A DNA stretch of 22,289 nucleotides from an uncultured Clostridia bacterium (GCA_934462715.1 CAKSIJ010000026.1:1-22289), one strand, 5' to 3'; counted from the first letter of the stretch, positions 9,001 to 15,836 are shown. Notes: a model not told the origin generated them from the sequence alone. A program made the numbers and translations.

Positions 9001-9122
9001 ACACTCCGACAGATACCGAAAGCGTTGCCGATGACAGCTACATCAGAAAAGCGGCGGTTAAGCTTTCAATAGCGTATATGACAACCATGTCTGCGGCAAA
9101 GGCCGCCTGCGGCTTGTCTTAA
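6015..9122 (+). CDS. CarB-like protein (carbamoyl-phosphate synthase large subunit homologue) with degenerate ATP-grasp sites
   Basis: A 1035-residue protein colinear with the carbamoyl-phosphate synthase large subunit over its whole length: first Rossmann/ATP-grasp half (1-400), helical oligomerisation segment (about 402-540, 'TADNRLGATMRAVGYVAGAA' precedes it), second half (545-920, 'IIVIGSGANKIGQGMEYDYC'), and an MGS-like allosteric domain (921-1035, 'KLYEGRPNVLDLMINKQIQI'). In both halves the catalytic signature is lost. The usual 'EMNPR' metal site reads SVSPT (298-302) and the usual 'EVNPR' reads GVTVG (824-828). The metal-binding Gln of each half is Arg (R284, R812), the 'RPS' arginines are H169 and Y700, and the glycine-rich loops read SLSGNCDS and INSKNSKW. 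No carA or pyrimidine/arginine gene is adjacent. The frame is intact, so it looks like a maintained pseudoenzyme; normal carbamoyl-phosphate synthesis is unlikely. A GGAGG and a GAAGGA site precede the ATG. Confidence 0.85.
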   Translation: MNKRMDIDKILIIGAGAVNVGNSGELDFFCRNACITLREAGYKTILVNPNPASEATDSGIADKVFIEALNSENLIRIIKAEAPDAIIPTFGAAASLTLCHELASSGVLDEYSVKLLGTPFYAIECSQNMIKFKNVMDSIGISTQSFSNVTTIDRAFEAADAIGYPVAVHPEYSLSGNCDSIVYNSDELRGIMPEALSASTIGNVVIKKAYPDRRNYVLEVLRDLRNNIITVSTIENLYPLGVHSGDSVSVAPVQTLSKIELSVLKKYAESIAETMQIIGFADIRFARDTKSGEFIVTSVSPTITCTTSISALVSGIPMADVCAKLCMGESMSNIEFENKPLCDYVFDYDEVFVKLPRWPFDVYKTADNRLGATMRAVGYVAGAARTFNEALQKAVRSLQTGIYGLGMRDELIRKPLSELISSLVTPRADMLFTIYEALKKGASVSEISEITGIDEYFIQSIAEIADIEKRLLRYKGKLPIEPLLIEAKKQGFSDKYLADFLCIEEAQIREERTEAGIIKGWEAIGENQRFSTYTHHEQRTVSDKKKIIVIGSGANKIGQGMEYDYCAVKAAQELKKLGYEAIVINCNPTASSVSAGIYDKVYFEPITLEDILSVYELEKPEGIIAEFCGGDVGGLIDELEKSGVNILGANAETVRIASNVHSFAEAMAELNILIPQSEVSGDMEEAIAVAGQIGYPVSVYRINSKNSKWETFYSSGLFLDYIETIGVSEDNPIIIESFLKHSTECEADIVTDGENYFIPAIIEHIESAGVNSGDSACLIPAKNISESFCSLIDKAAQKIVSQLKMKGLLNVRFAIDRDKMYLLGVTVGASRTIAVENKLFGTDMTAEAVRAIVAGEKTGNLTTENNVLCGVLEVVFPWSVYPECDPLLGREMYSTGMVLGIGKTGTEAFIKAQEATGLPLPKSGTVFISVNDYDKSELVEVSRHFHNSGYKLVATKGCAKLIDEAGIPVKVIKKLYEGRPNVLDLMINKQIQIVINTPTDTESVADDSYIRKAAVKLSIAYMTTMSAAKAACGLS

Positions 9123-9173
9123 TACCGCACAAAAATTCTCAGGTTAAAAATACATTTTCACATTACAATTTAT

Positions 9174-9199
9174 GCCGCCTTACGGCGGCGGAACGGAGG
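9174..9199 (+). promoter_or_regulatory. Leader hairpin plus extended ribosome binding site
   Basis: GCCGCC (9174-9179), a TTAC loop and GGCGGC (9184-9189) form a 6-bp stem whose right arm directly abuts GGAACGGAGG (9190-9199), 7 bases before the ATG at 9207. The same arrangement occurs before the gene at 13242. Confidence 0.55.
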
Positions 9200-9206
9200 G
9201 ATAGAC

Positions 9207-10319
9207 ATGAAAAAAAGAATTATTGCATTATCCGCAATTGCCTTTACACTGATTACCGTCAATGCGGCAGCAAAAACAGATGAAAGCTTTAATGTATATA
9301 CAGCCCGTACGGAAAACAAAATAGTAAAAATAGAAGCCGATATTCCTGATGGAAACGCAGTTGCCGTAATTTACAATTCCGACGGAGTTATGTATTCGGC
9401 AAGTCCCGTAACGATTAAAAATCATGAATGTAAAACCGATATAGATTATCCGTCAAACAATTACAAATTGAATCTGTATTACGATATAGGATCGGATTCG
9501 TTTCTCACGATAAAAAGCGATGAAACAAAATATATTCCGCAGGATGATACAAAGCCGGAAAAACCGGATGAGAATCCGTCAAAGCCCGACAGCAATCCGT
9601 CAAAGCCGGACGATAATCAAAACGGCAATAACAATTCCGGAACGAACCCGGGTATTTCGGAATCGGCAAAAATCGGCTCAGTTGCGGTTGTGAAAGACAG
9701 CGGAACGGAATATGACAGCGATTCCGATAAGGTTATTTCATACATTGACGTTCTGTACAACAATAAAGAAATAAGAATAAAGCTTGATGAAGATTTTAAA
9801 ATATCAAATGCTGCGGAATCCTTATCCTATATGATAGGAAAAAGCGTTACGGAGCTTGAAAAGGGCGATATTTTAGGCTTGGACGCAAATCTTTCGGGAC
9901 GCCTGTACAGAATAAATCTTTTATTCAGAGCGCCGCAGACAGACCCTGTTTCGGACGGCGGAGATTCCTCCTTGTTCGATTTAACAGATGACGGAGTAAT
10001 GTTCGGTCTGATACAAAACAAGCCCGTTTCACAGGTTCTGGTACTTTACGATAACACAGGAAAATCCGAAAATGCGGTATATACGGACATTGAACCCGAT
10101 ACTGTCGTTTACTTTTATGACGCTTCAAAAAAGAAGGACAATTTAAGAGTCGGAACAGCTTCCGAAATCTTTAAGTCCTTTATTCCGTCAGCCGATTATG
10201 ACGATAATGACAATATAACCAATTGGTCTGAGAACTGCACGCACAATTACGCCTTTGTGCGCACCTATAATGATTCTGTGGTAAATATTGTAGTATATGA
10301 AAATTATGAAATAAATTAA
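9207..10319 (+). CDS. Exported protein of unknown function with KPD-rich linker
   Basis: I do not recognise the family. The product (370 residues) starts with a signal peptide (MKKRIIALSAIAFTLITVNA, cleavage near residue 22). Residues 24-110 form a compact beta-rich segment. Residues about 114-150 are a Pro/Lys/Asp/Asn linker in which 'NPSKPD' is repeated, encoded by a short tandem repeat at about 9574-9615. Residues 155-370 are a second module with 'GKSVTELEKGDILGL' and several acidic stretches. There is no anchor motif. The stop codon is 10 bases before the next ATG, and the ribosome binding site of that gene overlaps the stop, so the two exported proteins are made together. The 84-base gap from the CarB-like gene allows read-through. 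A surface or secreted structural role is only inferred from layout. Confidence 0.65.
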   Translation: MKKRIIALSAIAFTLITVNAAAKTDESFNVYTARTENKIVKIEADIPDGNAVAVIYNSDGVMYSASPVTIKNHECKTDIDYPSNNYKLNLYYDIGSDSFLTIKSDETKYIPQDDTKPEKPDENPSKPDSNPSKPDDNQNGNNNSGTNPGISESAKIGSVAVVKDSGTEYDSDSDKVISYIDVLYNNKEIRIKLDEDFKISNAAESLSYMIGKSVTELEKGDILGLDANLSGRLYRINLLFRAPQTDPVSDGGDSSLFDLTDDGVMFGLIQNKPVSQVLVLYDNTGKSENAVYTDIEPDTVVYFYDASKKKDNLRVGTASEIFKSFIPSADYDDNDNITNWSENCTHNYAFVRTYNDSVVNIVVYENYEIN

Positions 10320-10329
10320 GGAGTATTCA

Positions 10330-11352
10330 ATGAAAAAAACAATATGCGCCGTCATGGCGTCATTAACACTGCTTTCCGGCTTGGTCAGCGCAAGCGCACA
10401 GGACGGCATAAAATTAAAAATCAACGGTGATATTATCAAAACCGATTCTGAGCCGATAATCGTAAATGACAGAACTCTCGTTCCGGTACGCGCCGCAGCT
10501 GAGGCTCTTAACTGCGATATAGCATGGGATTCCGAGAACCGTGCCGTAACCGTTTGCGACGGAGAATATCTGTATTTTATGTGGATTGACCGTCCAAATA
10601 TGTTTAAAACCACATCTGCGGTTCTAAAGGACGGATACAAAGCGGACGTTGCCCCTATGATTTACAATGACCGTACCATGATTCCGATAAGAGCGGTTGC
10701 AGAGCTTTTCGGCGCAAAGGTGGACTGGCTCTCCGGTGAGAAAACAGTCACAATAGATTATGAGGCAAAAGAAAAAGCACAGGACGGTATTGCCGAAGCA
10801 TTTTCGGCATATACTAAAGCCATGAGCGAAATGTATGACGAATACAGTGACTATGCTTTTGACAGGAAAAATATCGTAAATGCCGAAATAGAGCTTGAAA
10901 ACGGCGGAATTATAGAACTGGAGCTGTATAAGGATATTGCTCCCCAAAGCGTTTCAAACTTTATCGGGCTTGCCCAAAGCGGTGCTTTTGACGGCAAAAT
11001 ATTCCACAGAGTAATAAAGGATTTTATGATTCAGGGCGGAGCCTTTGATTCCGACGGAAATTATACCGACTCAAAAAGTATTCCGGGAGAATTTTTGGCA
11101 AACTCATATTTTAACCTGCTCGGTCATGACAGAGGTGCGATTTCCATGGCAAGAACAAGCGATCCCGACTCCGGCTCGAACCAATTCTTTATAGTCCACA
11201 AGGCTTCGGATTTTCTTGACGGAAATTATGCCGTATTCGGAAAGGTTACATCGGGCATGGAATACGTTGACAAAATTGCGGAAACAGAAACTGATGCCGA
11301 TGATAAGCCTGTTGAAAACCGGGTTATAAAAACCATCAAAGTTAAGATATGA
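10330..11352 (+). CDS. Exported cyclophilin-type peptidyl-prolyl isomerase with stalk (copper amine oxidase N-like) domain
   Basis: A 340-residue exported foldase. A signal peptide (residues 1-23, SASA/QD) precedes a copper-amine-oxidase-N-type domain (about 27-145) with two characteristic units, 'VNDRTLVPVRAAAEALNCDI' and 'YNDRTMIPIRAVAELFGAKV'. A short helical linker (146-180) leads to a cyclophilin domain (183-340): FHRVIKDFMIQGG (225-237), ISMARTSDPDSGSNQFFIVH (271-290) and FLDGNYAVFGKV (295-306). The catalytic Arg, Phe, Met and Gln positions (R227, F232, M233, Q235) are present; the Trp of eukaryotic cyclophilins is Phe and the active-site His is Tyr, a common bacterial variation. It should isomerise X-Pro bonds outside the membrane, perhaps while bound to the wall. 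AAGGAG overlaps the stop of the preceding gene, which implies an operon. Confidence 0.87.
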   Translation: MKKTICAVMASLTLLSGLVSASAQDGIKLKINGDIIKTDSEPIIVNDRTLVPVRAAAEALNCDIAWDSENRAVTVCDGEYLYFMWIDRPNMFKTTSAVLKDGYKADVAPMIYNDRTMIPIRAVAELFGAKVDWLSGEKTVTIDYEAKEKAQDGIAEAFSAYTKAMSEMYDEYSDYAFDRKNIVNAEIELENGGIIELELYKDIAPQSVSNFIGLAQSGAFDGKIFHRVIKDFMIQGGAFDSDGNYTDSKSIPGEFLANSYFNLLGHDRGAISMARTSDPDSGSNQFFIVHKASDFLDGNYAVFGKVTSGMEYVDKIAETETDADDKPVENRVIKTIKVKI

Positions 11353-11383
11353 CAAAAATTTATTATTAATTTTTTGTGAATAA

Positions 11384-11418
11384 AATAATAAACAAGAGTT
11401 ACATTATTGTTTATTATT
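11384..11418. repeat. AT-rich 12-bp inverted repeat after the cyclophilin gene
   Basis: AATAATAAACAA (11384-11395) pairs perfectly with TTGTTTATTATT (11407-11418) across an 11-base loop. No U-run follows, so it is not a classical terminator. The rest of the 337-base gap (11353-11689) holds a weak A/T hairpin at about 11352-11377 and the promoter/terminator element described separately. Confidence 0.45.
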
Positions 11419-11506
11419 GCTCACAATCAAGCAAAAATGCGGTATCAGAGAGCGTAAAAGTTAAATATTTATTAAGAAAACGCCCTATAGCACCGAAAAT
11501 TAAAAA

Positions 11507-11535
11507 TTGACATGACCGTAAAAATCTGATATAAT
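11507..11535 (+). promoter_or_regulatory. Consensus promoter of the citrate synthase gene
   Basis: TTGACA (11507-11512), a spacer of exactly 17 bases and TATAAT (11530-11535) with an extended TGA: a perfect SigA promoter. The start point would be near 11541 and the leader about 150 bases. The -10 and part of the spacer form the left arm of the 16-bp inverted repeat 11520-11535/11574-11589. Confidence 0.8.
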
Positions 11536-11591
11536 TAACATAAATTGTATATGCTGCCGTCGGCGGCATGAGCATTATATCAGATTTTTTT
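11520..11591 (+). terminator. Long inverted repeat with inner hairpin and U-run, overlapping the promoter
   Basis: AAAAATCTGATATAAT (11520-11535) is a perfect inverted match to ATTATATCAGATTTTT (11574-11589), and Ts run on to 11591. Between the arms, ATGCTGCC/GGCGGCAT (11551-11558/11562-11569) forms a second stem with a 3-base loop. RNA reading through from the cyclophilin gene would contain both arms and could terminate. RNA started at the internal promoter lacks the left arm and keeps only the inner hairpin. Confidence 0.6.
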
Positions 11592-11689
11592 ATTTACCGG
11601 TAATTTCAGACCTATTGCTTTACATCAGAAATAGTCGTAAAAATTCATTTTACAATTACCCGGTTTGATTTTGGAAAGGAGATGATTGG

Positions 11690-13054
11690 ATGTCAGTCAA
11701 AAATTATTCGATGATTACACCTAAAATTTACACCCTGTCGGAGCTTTGCATGGAAAACAGCAATATCGATCCGAAGCTTTACGAGGTACACCACGTTAAA
11801 AGAGGCTTGCGTGATATTGACGGCAAGGGAGTTGTTACGGGGCTTACCGAAATATCCACTATAATATCCTCTAAAGAGGTTGATGGAAAAACCGTTCCGT
11901 GTGACGGTGAGCTTTATTACAGAGGTATCAACATAAATGACCTTGTAAACGGCTTCACAAAAGAGGGTCGCTTCGGTTTTGAGGAAACGGTATATTTGCT
12001 TCTTTTTGGCTCGCTGCCCGATAAAAAGGCTTTGGCGGACTTCAACAAAATATTGGTAGACTATAAAATGCTTCCGAAAAATTTTGTGCGTGATGTTATC
12101 ATGAAAGCACCCAACCAGGATATAATGAACTCACTTGCAAGAAGTGTGCTTACCTTATATTCGTATGACAAAAACGCAAACGATTTAAGCATACCGAATG
12201 TTTTAAGGCAGTGTATTCAGCTTATCTCCAACTTCTCGTCGCTTGCGGTTTATGCGTACCAGGCATACAGACATTTCATAAAAGGCTGCGGACTATACAT
12301 TCATAATCCTGATCCCAAGCTTTCAACCGCTGAAAATATTCTGCGCCTGCTTCGACCCGACAAAAAATTCACCGCACTTGAAGCAAGGCTTTTGGATCTT
12401 GCGCTTGTACTCCACGCAGAACACGGCGGAGGAAACAATTCGACCTTTACAACCCACGTTGTAACCTCGTCCGGAACAGACACCTATTCGTCTGTTGCTG
12501 CTTCTCTTTGTTCTTTAAAAGGACCGAAGCACGGCGGTGCAAACATTAAGGTTAAGCGCATGATGGAGGATATTGCCGAACACGTTAAAAATTATGATGA
12601 TGAGGACGAAATTAAGGCTTATCTCACAAAAATCCTCAACAAGGAGGCTTTTGATAAGTCCGGCTTGATTTACGGTATGGGACACGCTGTATATTCCATT
12701 TCCGATCCGAGAGCCGCAATATTCAAGCAGTATGCCGAAATGCTGTCTGAGGAAAAAGGCAGACACGAGGAATACAACCTTTACAAAAACGTGGCAAGTG
12801 CCGCAACAGAGGTTATTACCGAAAAGAGAAAGATTTATAAGGGTGTAAGTCCCAACATCGACTTCTACAGCGGTTTTGCGTATTCCATGATGGATATTCC
12901 CGATGAGCTTTATACACCGCTGTTCGCCGTTGCAAGAATAGCCGGTTGGAGCGCTCACAGAATTGAGGAGCTTATCAACACAAATAAGATTATAAGACCC
13001 GCATATTTATCCGTTGCGGAAAAGAGAGATTATATTAAACTGTCTGACAGATAG
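11690..13054 (+). CDS. gltA: Citrate synthase
   Basis: A 454-residue citrate/2-methylcitrate synthase family protein that condenses acetyl-CoA with oxaloacetate. The early 'LRDIDGKGVVTGLTEIS' and 'GELYYRGININDLV' segments and the later 'ALVLHAEHGGGNNSTFTTHV' helix are typical. The catalytic triad is visible: H281 in LKGPKHGGAN, H332 in YGMGHAVYSISDPRA and D391 in PNIDFYSGFAY. R341 follows in DPRA, and H245 is the substrate-binding histidine. It is somewhat longer than the usual 370-430 residues because of an N-terminal extension of about 35 residues, a form seen in Clostridia. An AAAGGAGATGA site lies 5-8 bases before the ATG. A dedicated promoter and a strong terminator make it monocistronic. 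In an anaerobe it would feed the oxidative branch towards 2-oxoglutarate and glutamate; no aconitase or isocitrate dehydrogenase gene is nearby. Confidence 0.92.
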   Translation: MSVKNYSMITPKIYTLSELCMENSNIDPKLYEVHHVKRGLRDIDGKGVVTGLTEISTIISSKEVDGKTVPCDGELYYRGININDLVNGFTKEGRFGFEETVYLLLFGSLPDKKALADFNKILVDYKMLPKNFVRDVIMKAPNQDIMNSLARSVLTLYSYDKNANDLSIPNVLRQCIQLISNFSSLAVYAYQAYRHFIKGCGLYIHNPDPKLSTAENILRLLRPDKKFTALEARLLDLALVLHAEHGGGNNSTFTTHVVTSSGTDTYSSVAASLCSLKGPKHGGANIKVKRMMEDIAEHVKNYDDEDEIKAYLTKILNKEAFDKSGLIYGMGHAVYSISDPRAAIFKQYAEMLSEEKGRHEEYNLYKNVASAATEVITEKRKIYKGVSPNIDFYSGFAYSMMDIPDELYTPLFAVARIAGWSAHRIEELINTNKIIRPAYLSVAEKRDYIKLSDR

Positions 13055-13064
13055 CAAAAAAATT

Positions 13065-13102
13065 GACAGTGCTGATTTTTGAAATCGGCGCTGTCTTTTT
13101 TT
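13065..13102 (+). terminator. Rho-independent terminator of citrate synthase
   Basis: GACAGTGCTGATTT (13065-13078) pairs with AAATCGGCGCTGTC (13082-13095), 14 bp with two G-U pairs, followed by seven Ts (13096-13102). It begins 11 bases after the stop codon. Confidence 0.88.
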
Positions 13103-13210
13103 CATTTTGAAAATAAAAATTTTAAAAAATTGTTTTTTTGTTGTTTTTACAACATACTTATTTCCGATTTTGCGATAAAATTTACTCATAAATTAAACAA
13201 GCAATAAGCT

Positions 13211-13236
13211 GTCGCCGTATGGTGACGGAACGGAGG
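13211..13236 (+). promoter_or_regulatory. Leader hairpin plus extended ribosome binding site
   Basis: GTCGCC (13211-13216), a GTAT loop and GGTGAC (13221-13226) form a 6-bp stem with one G-U pair. The right arm directly abuts GGAACGGAGG (13227-13236), 5 bases before the ATG at 13242. This matches the layout at 9174-9199. Confidence 0.55.
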
Positions 13237-13241
13237 TCAAA

Positions 13242-13961
13242 ATGGAAAGAAAAATCATAAAAATAGACGAAGAAAAATGCAACGGCTGCGGAGCTTGCGC
13301 TTCTGCCTGCCACGAGGGTGCAATCGAGATGGTAAACGGCAAAGCAAAGCTCACAAGAGAGGACTACTGCGACGGACTGGGCGATTGTCTGCCGGCTTGT
13401 CCCACAGACGCAATAAGCTTTGAGGTCAGAGAGGCTCCGGCATATGACGAAGCGGCAGTTCTTAAGGCTAAAGCGGAAAAGGCGCATAACAAACAGGGCG
13501 AGCCTCTCCCCTGCGGCTGCCCCGGCACTCATTCAAAAACCATTCACCACAAGGAGGAATGTACTCAAAGCAGTGCCGAAGCGGCTCATGTACAGAGCAG
13601 ACTTTCGCAGTGGCCTGTGCAGATTAAGCTTGTGCCTGTCAACGCACCGTATTTTGATAATGCAAAGCTTCTTGTTGCCGCCGACTGTACCGCATATGCA
13701 TATGGTAATTTCCATGAAGAATTTATCAAAAACAGAATTACCTTGGTCGGCTGTCCCAAGCTTGATTCGGTCGATTACACCGAAAAGCTTACCGAAATAA
13801 TCAAAAACAACAGCATCAAAAGCATTACGGTTGCAAGAATGGAGGTTCCCTGCTGCGGCGGAATTGAAAATGCCGTTAAAGAGGCAATAAAAGCAAGTGG
13901 CAAGCTTATCCCGTGGCAGGTGACTGTCATTTCAACCGACGGGCAAATAATCGACAATTAA
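13242..13961 (+). CDS. Ferredoxin-like 4Fe-4S protein with cysteine-rich C-terminal domain
   Basis: A 239-residue, probably cytoplasmic, iron-sulphur protein. Residues 8-60 form a two-cluster ferredoxin fold: CNGCGACASAC (C13, C16, C19, C23) and CDGLGDCLPAC (C43, C49, C53; the middle cysteine is missing, as in the common 'CDGLGxC' type). Residues 91-107 hold further cysteines and histidines (PCGCPGTH, IHHKEEC). The C-terminal domain (about 125-239) has 'LVAADCTAYAYGNFHEEF', 'ITLVGCPKLD' and 'VARMEVPCCGG', conserved-looking cysteines at C149, C171, C204 and C205. Clostridial proteins of this layout are usually annotated only as 4Fe-4S binding proteins. A role in electron transfer or metal/thiol sensing is possible, but I cannot assign a partner. 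It is monocistronic, between two terminators. Confidence 0.82.
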   Translation: MERKIIKIDEEKCNGCGACASACHEGAIEMVNGKAKLTREDYCDGLGDCLPACPTDAISFEVREAPAYDEAAVLKAKAEKAHNKQGEPLPCGCPGTHSKTIHHKEECTQSSAEAAHVQSRLSQWPVQIKLVPVNAPYFDNAKLLVAADCTAYAYGNFHEEFIKNRITLVGCPKLDSVDYTEKLTEIIKNNSIKSITVARMEVPCCGGIENAVKEAIKASGKLIPWQVTVISTDGQIIDN

Positions 13962-13993
13962 CAGCTTGACAGTTTTATATCGGTCACAACCTG

Positions 13994-14050
13994 AACGAAC
14001 CCTGTTTAAATGACTTTGTTTTATCCGTCAAACAGGGTTCGTTTTGTTTT
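13994..14050 (+). terminator. Terminator of the ferredoxin-like gene, between convergent genes
   Basis: AACGAACCCTGTTT (13994-14007) pairs perfectly with AAACAGGGTTCGTT (14030-14043) across a 22-base loop, followed by TTGTTTT on the plus strand. It lies between the convergent ferredoxin-like gene and thrS. The minus-strand side has no clear U-run, so its effect on thrS is uncertain. Confidence 0.75.
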
Positions 14051-14072
14051 ACATAACTTTCAAAAAAATAAC

Positions 14073-15836
14073 TTACCAGATTCTCTTTGTATTTACATCA
14101 TCGCAGATTCTTTCGATAAACTCGTCAATGCTCATAGCACCAATGTCGCCGTCCTTTCTTGAACGGACGGAAACGGTGTTGTTCTCAATATCCTTATCGC
14201 CGATAACCAGCATATAAGGAACTTTTTCAAGCTGAGCCTCACGAATCTTATAACCGATTTTTTCCGAACGGTCATCGATCTCGATTCTGATAATTCCGGC
14301 AGCTTCAAGACGTTTTTTAACCTCATAGATATAATCGAGGTGTCTGTCAGCGATTGCAAGAAGCTTAACCTGAACCGGAGCGAGCCATACAGGGAATGCG
14401 CCTGCATATTTCTCAATAAGCAGAGCAAGCGTTCTTTCATAACAGCCGATAGACGTTCTGTGAATGATATAAGGATTCTTTCTTGTTCCGTCCTTGTCAA
14501 CATATTCCATACCGAATTTTTCGGCAAGCATCTGGTCGATTTGAATCGTAATAAGTGTGTCCTCTTTTCCGTGAACGTTTTTAATCTGTATATCAAGCTT
14601 CGGACCGTAGAATGCGGCTTCGCCGATACCGATTTTGTAAGGAATCTGCAAGTGATCAAGAATCTTCTGCATTACACCCTGAGCCTCGTCCCACTGCTCC
14701 GGCGTGCCGATATATTTATCTCTGTCCTCCGGATCCCACTGCGAGAATCTGTAACTTACGTCATCTGCAAGTCCCAATGTTTCAAGCATGAACTTTGTAA
14801 GCTCAAGACAGCTCTTAAATTCGTCCTCAAGCTGTTCCGGTGTACACATAAGATGCCCCTCGGATATTGTGAACTGTCTTACACGGATAAGCCCGTGCAT
14901 TTCGCCCGACGCTTCATTTCTGAAAAGAGTCGAGGTTTCGTTTAATCTCATCGGCAAATCTCTGTAGGAGCGTCCTCTGTTAAGATATGCCTGATACTGG
15001 AACGGACAGGTCATCGGACGGAGCGCGAATACCTCCTTATCCTTTTCGGGATCTCCCATAATAAACATACCGTCCATGTAGTGATCCCAGTGACCCGACA
15101 ATTTATATAAATCCGATTTTGCCATAAGCGGAGTTTTTGTCAGCTGCCAGCCTCTCTTTTGTTCCTCGTCCTCAACGAATCTCTGCAAAAGCTGAATGAT
15201 TCTTGCGCCCTTTGGAAGAAGAATCGGCAGACCCTGACCTATAATATCCGATGTGGTGAACAGTTCAAGCTCACGTCCTAACTTATTGTGGTCACGCTTT
15301 TTAGCTTCTTCAAGCTCTGCAAGATAAGCTTCCAGCTCATCTTTTTTAAAGAATGCAGTGCCGTAGATTCTCTGGAGCATTTTGTTCTTTTCGTTTCCTC
15401 TCCAGTAAGCTCCCGTTGCGCTCAACAGCTTATATGCCTTTACCTTGCTTGTATATGCAATGTGAGGGCCTGCGCAGAGATCTGTAAAATCTCCCTGCTT
15501 ATAAAAGGATATTGTTTCTCCCTCGGGCAGCTCGTTTATAAGCTCCGTTTTGTAGGGTTCGTCCTTCATAAGCTCCAAGGCTTCATTTCTCGGAAGCTCA
15601 AATCTTTCGATTTTAAGATTTTCCTTTACGATTTTTTTCATTTCCTTTTCGATAGCTTCGAGATCCTCGGGGGTGAAGGTATGCTCCGTATCAAAATCAT
15701 AATAAAATCCCGTATCGATTGCAGGTCCTATTGCAAGCTTTACATCGGGGAAAAGTCTTTTTACCGCTTGTGCAAGAATATGCGAAGCGGAATGTCTGAG
15801 CGTGCGAAGTTCATCGTATTCTTTGATTTCACTCAT
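14073..15836 (-). CDS. thrS: Threonyl-tRNA synthetase lacking the TGS domain
   Basis: A 587-residue class II aminoacyl-tRNA synthetase that charges tRNA-Thr. The protein opens directly with the editing domain: LRHSASHILAQAVKRLFP (HxxxH, residues 15-19) and 'DLCAGPHIAY' (C121, H125). The catalytic core follows with 'LRPMTCPFQYQAYLNRG' (zinc cysteine in MTCP), motif 2 'FRNEASGEMHGLIRVRQFTI' and motif 3 'SIGCYERTLALLIEKYAG'. The anticodon-binding domain starts at 'PVWLAPVQVKLLAIADRH'. The usual N-terminal TGS (ubiquitin-like) domain of about 60 residues is absent. The start cannot lie further upstream because the T-box terminator ends about 40 bases before it. An AGAGG site precedes the ATG. Expression is controlled by the Thr-specific T-box. 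Confidence 0.94.
   Translation of the reverse strand: MSEIKEYDELRTLRHSASHILAQAVKRLFPDVKLAIGPAIDTGFYYDFDTEHTFTPEDLEAIEKEMKKIVKENLKIERFELPRNEALELMKDEPYKTELINELPEGETISFYKQGDFTDLCAGPHIAYTSKVKAYKLLSATGAYWRGNEKNKMLQRIYGTAFFKKDELEAYLAELEEAKKRDHNKLGRELELFTTSDIIGQGLPILLPKGARIIQLLQRFVEDEEQKRGWQLTKTPLMAKSDLYKLSGHWDHYMDGMFIMGDPEKDKEVFALRPMTCPFQYQAYLNRGRSYRDLPMRLNETSTLFRNEASGEMHGLIRVRQFTISEGHLMCTPEQLEDEFKSCLELTKFMLETLGLADDVSYRFSQWDPEDRDKYIGTPEQWDEAQGVMQKILDHLQIPYKIGIGEAAFYGPKLDIQIKNVHGKEDTLITIQIDQMLAEKFGMEYVDKDGTRKNPYIIHRTSIGCYERTLALLIEKYAGAFPVWLAPVQVKLLAIADRHLDYIYEVKKRLEAAGIIRIEIDDRSEKIGYKIREAQLEKVPYMLVIGDKDIENNTVSVRSRKDGDIGAMSIDEFIERICDDVNTKRIW

Noticed and set aside
9574..9615. Tandem repeat as a possible CRISPR or mobile repeat
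   Set aside because: It is two copies of a short in-frame unit encoding the NPSKPD linker of the exported protein; there are no spacers.
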